Of a stretch of DNA of 64,000 bases, positions 11,499 through 20,560 are shown piece after piece. The stretch covers positions 1,028,381 to 1,092,380 of the forward strand of contig JAHBUQ010000001.1 in the NCBI GenBank assembly GCA_019637995.1, written 5' to 3'. The notes below the pieces were generated by a model. The model had not been told where the DNA came from. It saw only the letters and a program-made list of their open reading frames with translations, and ran no database searches. Position 1 is the first letter of the stretch. Each line of letters begins with the position of its first letter. The DNA is from Ignavibacteriota bacterium. Lineage in GTDB: Bacteria; Bacteroidota; Ignavibacteria; Kapaibacteriales; UBA2268. The position numbers and the translations under genes are program-made.

Positions 11499-12911
11499 TC
11501 ACATCTTCACAAATTTCTCCACAATATTGCCAATACGGATGATATACACTCCCGCGGGAAGATGAGATACGTCAATTTTCTGTGTGGACAGGTCAAGCCC
11601 TATCCCTACAGATAAAACCTCTAATCCAAGCATATCAAATATCTGCACTTTATCAACCATAGGGTTAACCCTATGGTTGATTTCAGGGATAGAAATTGTA
11701 ATATAATCACTTGCGGGATTGGGGAAAATCAAGCCGTTATAATCATTTGGAAATTCAGAATGGACATCTGTTGTTTTGTGGTATTTCATTGCAGAGTAAA
11801 TGCCGTCATATATGGTTGATATTATTGGTAAATTACCCATAAAGGTTACTTGCTGAACGGTACGCGATGAACGGGTATTTGGGTCGGTTCTTGACTCATC
11901 AATCCAGGTATCACCTCCATCAGTTGTATAAAACTGTCGTCCATATTTTCCAACTACAACTCCTCGCTTATAATCTCTGAATGCAATTTGAAGGAATATT
12001 GCACCAACCTTCCCAGCGGATACTTCAAAATTATTTTGCCAGGTAAAACCACCATCAGTTGTTTTAAAAATTACAGATTTATATTTTGAACCCGTAGAAT
12101 CAAACTCATTGCTACGATAACCAACACCCCAACCATTATTATTGTCATGAAAATAAAAAGAAGAAATATAATTAGTGGGTTCATTATCTTCTTTTAAATA
12201 TGATAAAGTTGCAAGATTCCATGTCTTACCACCATCAGTAGTTCTGACTGTACCCGTTGTACGAATATATTCAGATTTTGATATTTGCTTTATGATTAGT
12301 ACATTAGAGATAAAATTATCTTTATCAATAGCATAAACATTATTTGAAAAGTTATCACCATATCTTATAACAAATTCATCAGGTATATCTAAATCTAAAG
12401 TCGAATGTGTTTCGTAAGTTTTCCAACCATCCTTTGTTATAAAAAGATAGATATTCGTACTGGCTATACCGACATTTGTATCTGCCATACTTAATCCTCT
12501 TATATAATCCATTGGGTCTTTGTTGTGGTCAGGATTCAAGGGTTTCACTTTAATGGTATCAAAAGTTAATCCACCATCACTACTTTTTATGATTTCATAT
12601 TTCTCTCTACCTATAAAAATATAATTCTTGTAAGGATTTGAAATTCTAAATGAAAATGGGGGAATTATACCTAATTCCCGGTCATTTTGATAAGAATCTG
12701 TTATTACTTTCCAGTTCTGCCCAAGTGTATCCGATTTAATGATAACAATGCTATTTAATCTTCTGCCCAAAACATAACATTCTGTTTCATTATATGAAGA
12801 TATATCGTGTAATGAATAATTATTAGGATATGTTTGCATCCAATAGTATTGTTGAGAATACAAACTAACGTCTAACATACACATTAAAATAAATACGATC
12901 AACTTTTTCAT
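11499..12911 (-). CDS. Secreted YCF48/sialidase-type beta-propeller protein with T9SS sorting domain
   Basis: Exported beta-propeller of unknown ligand. I take the ATG at 12911 because it begins a clean signal peptide (MKKLIVFILMCML) and is preceded by AGAAAG; an in-frame start 21 nt upstream is less likely. Repeated SSDGGLTF, TTDGGKTWN, TTDGGFTWQ and TTDGGDTWI motifs are BNR/Asp-box blades, as in YCF48-like and sialidase propellers. The C-terminal domain contains FPNPASDYITISI, FDMLGLEV, HLPAGVYIIRI and EKFVKM. A 28-nt perfect palindrome (11653-11680) encodes its first loop. No catalytic sialidase residues were recognised, so a structural or binding role is likelier. Confidence 0.8.
   Translation of the reverse strand: MKKLIVFILMCMLDVSLYSQQYYWMQTYPNNYSLHDISSYNETECYVLGRRLNSIVIIKSDTLGQNWKVITDSYQNDRELGIIPPFSFRISNPYKNYIFIGREKYEIIKSSDGGLTFDTIKVKPLNPDHNKDPMDYIRGLSMADTNVGIASTNIYLFITKDGWKTYETHSTLDLDIPDEFVIRYGDNFSNNVYAIDKDNFISNVLIIKQISKSEYIRTTGTVRTTDGGKTWNLATLSYLKEDNEPTNYISSFYFHDNNNGWGVGYRSNEFDSTGSKYKSVIFKTTDGGFTWQNNFEVSAGKVGAIFLQIAFRDYKRGVVVGKYGRQFYTTDGGDTWIDESRTDPNTRSSRTVQQVTFMGNLPIISTIYDGIYSAMKYHKTTDVHSEFPNDYNGLIFPNPASDYITISIPEINHRVNPMVDKVQIFDMLGLEVLSVGIGLDLSTQKIDVSHLPAGVYIIRIGNIVEKFVKM
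11653..11680. repeat. Palindrome inside T9SS sorting-domain coding sequence, loop 1
   Basis: Perfect palindrome with arms TCAACCATAGGGTT and AACCCTATGGTTGA and no loop. On the minus strand it encodes the residues INHRVNPMVD between the strand TISI and the strand VQIFDMLG of the sorting domain. Confidence 0.85.
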
Positions 12912-12927
12912 TTTCTTTCTCCAAAGT

Positions 12928-12960
12928 AACAAACCGCTAATGAAACATTAGCGGTTTGTT
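12928..12960. repeat. Intergenic 15-bp hairpin between two T9SS genes
   Basis: Perfect arms AACAAACCGCTAATG and CATTAGCGGTTTGTT around loop AAA. It lies between the stop of the leftward gene ending at 12971 and the start of the next at 12911, so it could terminate the upstream transcript. Its 15-3-15 geometry is the same as that of the hairpins inside sorting-domain coding regions. Confidence 0.75.
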
Positions 12961-12970
12961 TGATTATATT

Positions 12971-15900
12971 TTATTTTGTGATGATAATCTTATCTGATTT
13001 AACAACTTTGCCGTCAATCATTATTACATAACGATATACGCCGCTATTTAAATCAGAAATACTTAAAATACTTTCAGTTGCGTTGTTGGTAATTGTAATC
13101 TGTCTGCTTAACACCTGTCTGCCTATTAAATCATAAATTATGATTGTAGCTTCTGTATTTTTCAAAACACTTTCATCCTTTATACTACTAATATAATTAT
13201 TTTGTTGATTGACAGAATGATTAAGATGATTTATAAAATTATCATCTTTGGGTTCAATTAGCGGTGGATACCACTCATAGAACCAATCACATTTGGGATA
13301 ACAAAGATATCCTCTACCCCAAATATCAAATATCATGTGTGGGTCGCACTCTTGCCACTCATCCGGACCCCAAATTGGTGTAATTGTAACATCAGTATTC
13401 AAATCTCTGCATACTTCGATTAGCATTGAACAACAATCAGTATCATCGCATTTTTTATGAATCTTAAATTCGTGTGGAATTATTTTGATATCAAAAGAGA
13501 TAAAACCAGTTGTAGGGTCTCTAATGATTTCAACCGAAATTGTATAATTGAATTGACTTATCCAAGCCCAACATGACCCAATTCCGACCCTCCATGTTAG
13601 ATCGCAACCAATTGATACAGGTTCAAATCCCATCGGATTTAACTTTATAATTCGATAAACAGCTTCTTTGAACAATACTTCTTCATCACAGAAGTTACAT
13701 TCAACAGACCAATACCTTATGCCAAATACTTCAAGTTCCTGTTCATCTTCACAATTAACACGCGATCTAAACCATACCTGAATTATACAATTTGGACATA
13801 TATCTGAAGTATATGTTAGTGAATCTAAATCGTAAGAAATTGCACAAGAAGTATCGCAAGGTAGAGGAATCCAGTCAGGAATTACAATGTTTGAATCACA
13901 TTGAACGAAATATTCTAAAATGCAGGGATCTGGATCTCCGGGATATCTTAATAAAGTGATTACAGCAACACTCATTTCACCATAACCAATACAACCATCA
14001 AATTGTGTAATTGGTTCATCTTCTAAACAATAAGGTTCTTCACCTGCTTCGATACCTTGAAGTGGATTACTGTAATAATAGAATTGAAAACAGTCAAAGT
14101 GTTCTGGAATATTTAGATTATGTTGTACATAGCAATCAGTTTCACAAGAATCTGGCATAGGTCCAATTGTCATAGTAAACCAATCTTCCATCTCTTCAGG
14201 GCAATCACAAGGACATTTGTAGATTTTATTAATTATACAAGGCTCATTATCGTCTTCATGGCGAAAAAGTGTCAATACAACAACAGTTTCTTCTCCGAAT
14301 CTCAAACTGTATTGATTTACATAAGTATGAAAGTGATGAATTGACATAATTTCTGAATTTATAATTTCCCCACCAATCAGATTATTTACCACTATCTTAA
14401 AGTGTGAGAAACAAGCATCATAAGGAGGAGGAATATCTAAACTTAAATTAATCAAACATACAGTATCTTCGGGGGTTATTGGTTCTTCTTCGTTTCCGAA
14501 AGTAAGCCACTCATCAGGATTATATAACATTCCACAATTACAATTTTGAGCTATTGTACAGGGTCGCTTATTCAAAGTGTAAAAAGCCATGTCCTGATCA
14601 GAAGTTGTGATTCTCTTATTGCCTGCAAGATAAATCAAATTTTCACTTTGATTGAATTTTATAGTTTCTCCCGTATTCCAATCGGCATCGCTATAAATAT
14701 AAGCAAGTTTTGTAAGTGTATTTGTAGATGTTAAGTTCGTATTAATTGAACCAACCATTATTGAGTTAGGAGATACAAAAGGTAGCATTATATCAGCGCC
14801 ATAATAATCAGAACTTTCAATCGCAGTTGTAGTATTACCGGCAAATAAAATTGAATTACATTCATCATCATAATCTAATGAAGTAATAACGCTTGAACCA
14901 GTTCCACCAAAATAACTTGAATATGACAGATTATACAAGTTCCCATTAGGCTCAAATACTTGTACAAATGCTTCAAAAGGGTCATAGACAGTTTGAGTAG
15001 TACTGTAGGTAGTGTCATAAGCATTTGTAGTCTTTTCTATACCATCAGTTCTTACGGAACCACCAATATGAATTGTTCCATTTTTTACCATGATACATTT
15101 TGCACCAATGTGAGAACCCATAATACAATAATCTGGTAGTACCTCACCGGTATATGAATTATATAGTATTTGTAAGTTTTGATTTTCCATTGAATTATAT
15201 CTTAATTTTGTTATGAAACCCATTTCTGTGTTAATAGGTTTATTTGAGATATATGCTCCATGACTTATATCAAAACTTGAACTTGAACTACAAGTATTAC
15301 CTGTAATATAAATATAATTATCTTCATCAATATCAATTGCTTCTATTGTTGTACTTCCATCACCACAAAATATTGAAGAGAACATTAAATCATAATGAAA
15401 ATGGGGATTAAATTCTGGTTCTAAACCCACAATAAAACCAAACCCAGAATAATTGCCAAAAATAGTCTGCGTTGTTATTTCATTTAATTGATAATAAGCT
15501 GGATCCTGATCCTTATTAAAAAAAGTACCTGTTATGTAAACTTTTCCACTTGAAGACACCTTAATATCAGGATTACCTGATACATCTACAGCCGTACTAA
15601 GATAAGTACTAAATTTTAAATTTCTATCTGTTTTGCCAAATACAGCAAAAAAATTATTTTGAAGTATATTAGATCCATGAATAAAATAAGTATACTCATC
15701 AAAAATTGGGTGAAGTAATGGAAAACTTGTTTCATCAGAACCTGTTCTACCAACAATATATATGTAATCATCGTCCACCTCAATTGCTGCAGCACATTCA
15801 GTCTCTTCTCCACCGAATAGAGTCATCCAATCATATCCAGTTAAATCAGAGTGTATTTTTCCAATAATAACATCTGTCCCACCGTTAAATGCTCCTGCAT

Positions 15901-16711
15901 TAGGAAATCTCTCATCAAATACATGACCACAGAAATAAATATCACCATTTGCATCCAATACCATATCGTAAAGATATTCAGGACTGCCGGAGTTTGTGAT
16001 AATATATGATTCAGCCATTGTCAGCGGATCAATTACCAAAACTTTTGACTTATCATATTCACCAATATTCAGTTTTAGTTTATTGCCAGTGAGTACGAAA
16101 GATGAATTAACTGTTTGCTTGCTATCGTCAGAATTTTTCTGATAAGCGTACAAACCTTGCTTTACAACTGGCTTCAGACTTGTTTTCATCACAAGTTCAC
16201 CATTTTCGAGTTTGTTTTCCTGCGCCCCTTTGATTTCAAGTTCGATTTGCGTTGGGTCAGCATAAGGCTGAACAATATAGTCATATCGAACTTCTCCATC
16301 ATCAAAGTAGTACCGCATGTCAATACCGTCATAAATGCCTTTCAGCATTACTTCTTCGTATTGCATTACTCCGGTTTTGTGTTTGGATTTGTCATTACCA
16401 ACAAAGTAATTCAGTTTTGTTTTTCCTTCACCGATTTTTTCAAAATCTGGAATTTTAGATTTTTGAAATTCAAGTGCAATTGCATAAGCTTTAATTTCCT
16501 TATTTTGCATAGAATTTCTGTCAATTTCACTTGTAGTTTCTACTTCAAACTGCTCAAATACCATTGATTTTTTAGTAATCCAAACTCGGAGCGAGTTACT
16601 CTTTGCAAGAAACAGAACATCGGAATCCCATTGTCCCTTATTCTCAATGAATGAATAACTCTGCTTGATGCTGTTTGGATTAATTTCTCCCATAGTAACC
16701 TGAGGCAACAT
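12971..16711 (-). CDS. Large SBBP beta-propeller protein with Cys-rich repeats and T9SS sorting domain; start codon displaced
   Basis: Putative cell-surface protein. Residues ~20-240 resemble the N-terminal DUF7948-type domain of SBBP proteins (FIENKGQWDSDVLFLAK, then YDGIDMRYYF). About 240-700 carries SBBP propeller blades (DANGDIYFCGH, DEDNYIYITGNT). Residues ~715-1140 form a Cys-rich region with at least two related copies (VVVLTLFRHEDDNEPCI against VAVITLLRYPGDPDPCI). A type A sorting domain ends the protein (IIIYDLIGRQVL, NSGVYRYVI), without the PNP motif. The ATG at 16711 is the only usable start and leaves no signal peptide. In frame upstream, 16712-16756 encodes KYYLPAICLYLLAII, a clear signal-peptide core, but its expected ATG is replaced by the end of an octamer array. 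The gene may be off, phase variable or mis-started. Confidence 0.8.
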   Translation of the reverse strand: MLPQVTMGEINPNSIKQSYSFIENKGQWDSDVLFLAKSNSLRVWITKKSMVFEQFEVETTSEIDRNSMQNKEIKAYAIALEFQKSKIPDFEKIGEGKTKLNYFVGNDKSKHKTGVMQYEEVMLKGIYDGIDMRYYFDDGEVRYDYIVQPYADPTQIELEIKGAQENKLENGELVMKTSLKPVVKQGLYAYQKNSDDSKQTVNSSFVLTGNKLKLNIGEYDKSKVLVIDPLTMAESYIITNSGSPEYLYDMVLDANGDIYFCGHVFDERFPNAGAFNGGTDVIIGKIHSDLTGYDWMTLFGGEETECAAAIEVDDDYIYIVGRTGSDETSFPLLHPIFDEYTYFIHGSNILQNNFFAVFGKTDRNLKFSTYLSTAVDVSGNPDIKVSSSGKVYITGTFFNKDQDPAYYQLNEITTQTIFGNYSGFGFIVGLEPEFNPHFHYDLMFSSIFCGDGSTTIEAIDIDEDNYIYITGNTCSSSSSFDISHGAYISNKPINTEMGFITKLRYNSMENQNLQILYNSYTGEVLPDYCIMGSHIGAKCIMVKNGTIHIGGSVRTDGIEKTTNAYDTTYSTTQTVYDPFEAFVQVFEPNGNLYNLSYSSYFGGTGSSVITSLDYDDECNSILFAGNTTTAIESSDYYGADIMLPFVSPNSIMVGSINTNLTSTNTLTKLAYIYSDADWNTGETIKFNQSENLIYLAGNKRITTSDQDMAFYTLNKRPCTIAQNCNCGMLYNPDEWLTFGNEEEPITPEDTVCLINLSLDIPPPYDACFSHFKIVVNNLIGGEIINSEIMSIHHFHTYVNQYSLRFGEETVVVLTLFRHEDDNEPCIINKIYKCPCDCPEEMEDWFTMTIGPMPDSCETDCYVQHNLNIPEHFDCFQFYYYSNPLQGIEAGEEPYCLEDEPITQFDGCIGYGEMSVAVITLLRYPGDPDPCILEYFVQCDSNIVIPDWIPLPCDTSCAISYDLDSLTYTSDICPNCIIQVWFRSRVNCEDEQELEVFGIRYWSVECNFCDEEVLFKEAVYRIIKLNPMGFEPVSIGCDLTWRVGIGSCWAWISQFNYTISVEIIRDPTTGFISFDIKIIPHEFKIHKKCDDTDCCSMLIEVCRDLNTDVTITPIWGPDEWQECDPHMIFDIWGRGYLCYPKCDWFYEWYPPLIEPKDDNFINHLNHSVNQQNNYISSIKDESVLKNTEATIIIYDLIGRQVLSRQITITNNATESILSISDLNSGVYRYVIMIDGKVVKSDKIIITK

Positions 16712-16762
16712 GATTATTGCTAATAAATATAAACAAATTGCGGGTAAATAATATTTACCTGG

Positions 16763-16858
16763 CTGTCCGGCTGTCCGGCTGTCCGGCTGTCCGGCTGTCC
16801 GGCTGTCCGGCTTTCCGGCTGTCCGGCTGTCCGGCTTTCCGGCTGTCCGGCTGTCCGG
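16763..16858. repeat. Tandem octanucleotide array, 12 units of CTGTCCGG
   Basis: Twelve contiguous 8-bp units: ten CTGTCCGG and two CTTTCCGG (units 7 and 10). It is GC-rich inside an AT-rich region. No frame has a stop, and all frames read the same RTAGQPDS/ESRTAGQP peptide. Since 8 is not a multiple of 3, gain or loss of a unit changes the frame of whatever precedes the downstream signal-peptide codons. Confidence 0.95.
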
Positions 16859-16875
16859 CGGCTCTTCGAGCCGCC
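16857..16875. repeat. Hairpin adjoining the octamer array
   Basis: Perfect arms GGCGGCTC and GAGCCGCC around loop TTC, starting at the last two bases of the array. It has the 3-nt loop seen in the other hairpins of the window. Confidence 0.8.
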
Positions 16876-17222
16876 TAAAAATAAATTAGAATACATAATA
16901 AATACTCCTAAAATTAAAAATAGTGGCACATTATTTGCACCAATTAATCTCTCAACCCACTTAATAAAAAGAACAAAATTCAAAATTGACAGAATCACAA
17001 CAATAATTTAATAATAAATAATTAATAAAGCAAATTTTGTATAAAAAAATATTTATTTGTTAAACTCCAATAGGATATAATTAGAATATTATATAATACA
17101 GTTGAGCAAATTGGTTTAACGGACAATTAAAACATTGCTTTAGTGAAAGTCAAATAAATCATCAAAATACAATTTTTCAATCAAAATGCGTCCTGATTAT
17201 TTTATATTATTTTGGTAAATGA

Positions 17223-17972
17223 ATGAAATTAGAGCTAATCACAATTGATTTTTGGAATACTTTATTTGATTCAAGCAATGGTATTAAGAGGAATGCAGTT
17301 CGTCAGCATGTCTTCGCAGGCGAAATTGCAAAACTCAATGTCACTATTTCACAAGAGGAGTTTCAGAAGGCAGTCGAGGCATCATGGGAATTTTTCAATA
17401 ATATTTGGATGAATGAGCAAAGAACCCCCGAAACTTATGAAACAATTGAGTATCTATGGAATTTTCTCAAACTTCCCCATAATCCGGATTCAATCAGGGA
17501 GCTATCGAAGGCTTTTGCCGAATCAATTCTTGATTACCCTCCACAACCCAATGAAAATGTAGAAACTACCCTAAAAGAACTTAAGAAATCGGGTTATAAA
17601 ATCGGGCTGATATCCGACACTGGCTTCACACCGGGCACTATACTTAGAAAAGTCATCGAAAATGAAGGGCTTCTTGGTTACTTCGATTCATTCAGCTTCA
17701 GCGATGAAACTGGAGTCTCAAAGCCGAATGCCAAAGCATATACTAAAATTCTGAATGAACTTCGTATTAAACCTGAACTTGCACTGCATATCGGCGATAT
17801 AGAAAAAACTGATGTCAAAGGCGCCAAAAGCATAGGAATGAAGGCAATCCGATTCAGTGGCGATAATACAGCTGTACTGAATAAGGACAATCCCAAAGTT
17901 ACTGCGGCAGATGCTGAAATTCATAACTGGTCTGAGTTTATGAATGTTTTAAACAAAATTGAAAATAATTAA
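17223..17972 (+). CDS. HAD-superfamily hydrolase (subfamily IA)
   Basis: Cytoplasmic HAD-fold hydrolase, probably a small-molecule phosphatase. Motif I is D9-F-W-N-T, with nucleophile D9 but Trp in place of the usual second Asp. Motif II is LISDTG, motif III the Lys in GVSKPN, and motif IV HIGDIEKTD. A helical cap (about 20-95) lies between motifs I and II, as in subfamily IA. The loss of the second Asp, which normally acts as acid/base in phosphatases, resembles haloacid-dehalogenase-type members and makes the reaction uncertain. The next gene starts 6 bp later. Confidence 0.8.
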   Translation: MKLELITIDFWNTLFDSSNGIKRNAVRQHVFAGEIAKLNVTISQEEFQKAVEASWEFFNNIWMNEQRTPETYETIEYLWNFLKLPHNPDSIRELSKAFAESILDYPPQPNENVETTLKELKKSGYKIGLISDTGFTPGTILRKVIENEGLLGYFDSFSFSDETGVSKPNAKAYTKILNELRIKPELALHIGDIEKTDVKGAKSIGMKAIRFSGDNTAVLNKDNPKVTAADAEIHNWSEFMNVLNKIENN

Positions 17973-17978
17973 TAAATT

Positions 17979-19070
17979 ATGAAATTTAAATATTTCTTTT
18001 TATCACTTTTTATCATATCTTGTATTAAGAACGATAAAGTTCAGATAAATGCAGACGAAATTCATGATATTGTCGTAATAGATTCAAATATTGAAACTGA
18101 CAGCTTATTTACAATTATCGGTGTTGGTGATATTATGCTCGGAACTAATTTTCCGAGTGAGAAACATCTGCCTCCAAAAGGTTTAAATCTTCTTAAACCA
18201 ATGTATGACATCATACAATCTGCCGATGTTAGTTTTTGTAATCTCGAAGGTGCTGTTGCTGATTCAGGCGGTAAAGCAAAAACTTGCTCAGACCCAAAAA
18301 TTTGCTATGCCTTCCGTCAACCTGAATACCTGATGAAAGACCTTAAAGGTGCCGGGTTCGATTTGATTTCAATTGCCAATAACCATATTTTCGATTTCGG
18401 ATACGATATTGCATTAAATACTGCAAAAGTACTTGATGAATATGGATTTCGCTTTGCAGGTACTGATTTCAAACCTTGGGATACTTTAACAGTCAAAGGA
18501 AGGAAAATAGGGTTTGCTGCTTTTGCTCCAAATCCGGGGACAATTAGTATTATTAATTATGACGTTGCAAGAAAAATCATCACACATCTTGATAGCATCT
18601 CAGATATTGTGATTGTCAGCTTTCATGGAGGTGCAGAGGGAAAAAAGGCTCTGAATGTAACCCGAGATTATGAAGAATTCTACGGTGATAACAGAGGTAA
18701 TGTCTATGAATTTGCTCATAATGTAATTGATTTTGGAGCTGACGTAGTCTTTGGGCACGGTCCACATGTTACACGTGCAATTGAAATTTATAAAGACCGG
18801 TTTATAGCATATTCGCTTGGAAATTTCTGCACTTATGACAGGTTTAATATCTCAGGATTAAGTGGAATAGCACCGGTTATTAAGCTCAAAGTTGATTCCA
18901 ATGGAAAATTCGAGGAGGGCGAAATTATCTCAATTAAACAGATCGGCAGAGGTGAGCCGATAATAGATGAAAGTAAAGCAGCACTAAAGGAGCTAATAAG
19001 ACTTACTAATGAAGATTTCCCGGAAAATAGAATCATTTTTGAAGATATTATTTTCAGAAACAAAGATTAA
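17979..19070 (+). CDS. CapA/PGA_cap-family metallophosphatase-like lipoprotein
   Basis: Lipoprotein: a short signal peptide ends in the lipobox IISC (Cys at 15). The remainder is a CapA-type (PGA_cap) domain with calcineurin-like metal-site motifs: GVGDIMLG, FCNLEG, SIANNHIFDFG, VIVSFHGG and FGHGPHVTRAIE. In Bacillus, CapA takes part in poly-gamma-glutamate export; in other bacteria the family is widespread with mostly unknown roles. No capBC partners are nearby, so polyglutamate synthesis should not be assumed. It lies 6 bp downstream of the HAD gene and probably shares its transcript. Confidence 0.8.
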   Translation: MKFKYFFLSLFIISCIKNDKVQINADEIHDIVVIDSNIETDSLFTIIGVGDIMLGTNFPSEKHLPPKGLNLLKPMYDIIQSADVSFCNLEGAVADSGGKAKTCSDPKICYAFRQPEYLMKDLKGAGFDLISIANNHIFDFGYDIALNTAKVLDEYGFRFAGTDFKPWDTLTVKGRKIGFAAFAPNPGTISIINYDVARKIITHLDSISDIVIVSFHGGAEGKKALNVTRDYEEFYGDNRGNVYEFAHNVIDFGADVVFGHGPHVTRAIEIYKDRFIAYSLGNFCTYDRFNISGLSGIAPVIKLKVDSNGKFEEGEIISIKQIGRGEPIIDESKAALKELIRLTNEDFPENRIIFEDIIFRNKD

Positions 19071-19131
19071 AAACAAATTTTTAGATTGATTTTTCGTTAA
19101 ATTCATTTTGAAATATATAAATTGATATAAT

Positions 19132-19935
19132 ATGAAAATTATAAGCTGGAATGTAAATGGGATTCGTTCAATAAATGGTCAGAATCCATCGAAGAAGTTT
19201 GACAAAATTACAAAAGAAAATAAATTATTTGATTTTATTAATCGTGAAAATCCCGATATTATATGTATTCAGGAAACAAAAGCCGACTTAGAACAGCTAA
19301 ATGAAGACTTGAAATATCCACCGGGATACTACGGTTTTTATCATTCTTCAAGATCAAAGAAAGGATACAGCGGTGTTGTAACATATTCAAAAATTCAACC
19401 TAAAAGTCATAATATTAGTATTGGAATTGAAAAGTTCGATATAGAAGGAAGAATCGTCGAAACAGAATTTGATGAATTTATTTTATTGAATGTATATTTC
19501 CCGAATGGCACATCCGGAATGCATCGTGTTGACTATAAGCTTGAATTTTATGACGCACTTTTTAATTATCTCGAACCCCACAGAAAATCCGGGAAAAGAT
19601 TAATTATATGTGGCGATTACAACACAGCACATCACGAAATTGACCTTGCAAGACCGAAAGAAAATATTGATACATCAGGTTTTATGCCGATTGAACGTGA
19701 AAAGCTTGATAAAATAGTAGGGCTTGGATATGTGGATACATTTCGACAGTTCAACAATGAGCCTAATCACTACACATGGTGGAGCAACCGGGCAAGAGCA
19801 CGTGAGAATAACGTAGGCTGGAGAATTGATTACCACTTTGTTACTGAGAATTTAATGCCACTTGTAACTAATTCTTACCACCTGCCTTCTGAGGAAGGCT
19901 CAGACCACTGCCCGATAGTTTTGGAAATAAATTAA
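19132..19935 (+). CDS. xth: Exodeoxyribonuclease III / AP endonuclease
   Basis: Base-excision repair enzyme that cleaves DNA at abasic sites and has 3'-5' exonuclease activity. EEP-fold motifs are in order: SWNVNGIRS (N7), IQETKAD (metal ligand E48), YFPNG, CGDYNTAHHEIDLA, WSNRARARENNVGWRIDY and the terminal SDHCPI (D258, H259). The length of 267 residues is normal. The N-terminal DNA-contact region has an insertion relative to the shortest homologues (QNPSKKFDKITKENK). Confidence 0.95.
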   Translation: MKIISWNVNGIRSINGQNPSKKFDKITKENKLFDFINRENPDIICIQETKADLEQLNEDLKYPPGYYGFYHSSRSKKGYSGVVTYSKIQPKSHNISIGIEKFDIEGRIVETEFDEFILLNVYFPNGTSGMHRVDYKLEFYDALFNYLEPHRKSGKRLIICGDYNTAHHEIDLARPKENIDTSGFMPIEREKLDKIVGLGYVDTFRQFNNEPNHYTWWSNRARARENNVGWRIDYHFVTENLMPLVTNSYHLPSEEGSDHCPIVLEIN

Positions 19936-19947
19936 GTAATATTTAAA

Positions 19948-20415
19948 ATGAAAATCAACAAATTAGCAATTATAACAATTTCAGTAGTTTTGATTTTGAT
20001 TATATTACAACTTATAATTGTAAAACATGATAATCCTGAAATCAAAACCGTACCTGATTGGGATTCAGATTATACAAAAGAAACCTTTTATGCCATTTGT
20101 GCTGATTGCCACAGCAACGAAACTCGCTGGCAGTGGTACTCTCATATTCCGCCATTTTCTCTAATTATTCATCGTGATGTGAATGAAGGTAGAAAACATT
20201 TCAACATTTCCGAGTATGTCCGCGAAGATGGAATAAAATCCGCTTATGAATTTAATAAAGGCGAAATGCCACTATGGATTTATACTATAATTCATTCACA
20301 TCCTGCTCTCAGTGAGCCCGAAAAAACTAAGTTTTTTAGCGGTTTAGAAGCAACTTTCGGCAAATATGAAAAAAGTAAAATTGATAAAAATATTTACAAT
20401 CATCCTGAAGATTAG
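19948..20415 (+). CDS. Membrane-anchored haem-binding domain protein
   Basis: One N-terminal membrane segment (about residues 7-25) anchors a periplasmic domain with a c-type haem site C51-A-D-C54-H55. Further conserved family features are WQWYSHIPP, DVNEGRKHFN and GEMPLWIYTIIHSHPALS, which match the Haem_bd family common in Bacteroidota. The partner and electron-transfer role are unknown. It starts 12 bp after the exonuclease gene. Confidence 0.85.
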   Translation: MKINKLAIITISVVLILIILQLIIVKHDNPEIKTVPDWDSDYTKETFYAICADCHSNETRWQWYSHIPPFSLIIHRDVNEGRKHFNISEYVREDGIKSAYEFNKGEMPLWIYTIIHSHPALSEPEKTKFFSGLEATFGKYEKSKIDKNIYNHPED

Positions 20416-20502
20416 GTGAAGGAATTAAGATACTAAATAATCAGCCCTAAAGTCTTATATTATAAGAAGAAACGATTCATAACGCAAATTTAAATAAAAG
20501 CG

Positions 20503-20536
20503 AAAACCCCACTAATTTTGCAATCAGTGGGGTTTT
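20503..20536. terminator. Bidirectional hairpin terminator between haem-binding gene and gatD
   Basis: Perfect arms AAAACCCCACT and AGTGGGGTTTT around a 12-nt loop. It sits between two convergent genes, and the A/T ends of the arms give a U-run for either transcript. Confidence 0.85.
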
Positions 20537-20560
20537 AAAAATTATAAATTACTGTAAAAC

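Larger units (their letters stand above)
16712..17222. other. Divergent intergenic region with displaced signal-peptide codons, octamer array and AT-rich promoter zone
   Basis: Positions 16712-16756 are in frame with the gene ending at 12971 and encode its missing signal peptide. 16763-16858 is the octamer array and 16857-16875 a hairpin. Upstream in that frame, the first stop is at 16886-16888. A weak 92-codon leftward reading frame (ATG at 16998) passes through the array in another frame. From about 16999 to 17222 the sequence is AT-rich spacer that must hold promoters for both divergent genes; I could not single out a -33/-7 pair. Confidence 0.6.

Noticed and set aside
11499..12911. Active sialidase
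   Set aside because: Asp-box repeats are present, but no catalytic Tyr/Glu/Arg-triad pattern could be placed; such blades are common in non-enzymatic propellers.
14120..14734. Rightward reading frames opposite the SBBP gene
   Set aside because: They are shadows of a long well-supported gene, with no family features or ribosome sites.
16763..16858. CRISPR array
   Set aside because: The units are 8 bp and contiguous, with no spacers; no cas genes are present.
16720..16998. 92-codon leftward reading frame through the octamer array as a real gene
   Set aside because: Its C-terminal half is only the repeat peptide, which any frame would give, and the N-terminal half has no recognisable family. 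It is discussed only as a possible fusion partner in the frame-switch finding.
17979..19070. Poly-gamma-glutamate capsule locus
   Set aside because: Only a CapA-like protein is present; no capB or capC genes are near it.
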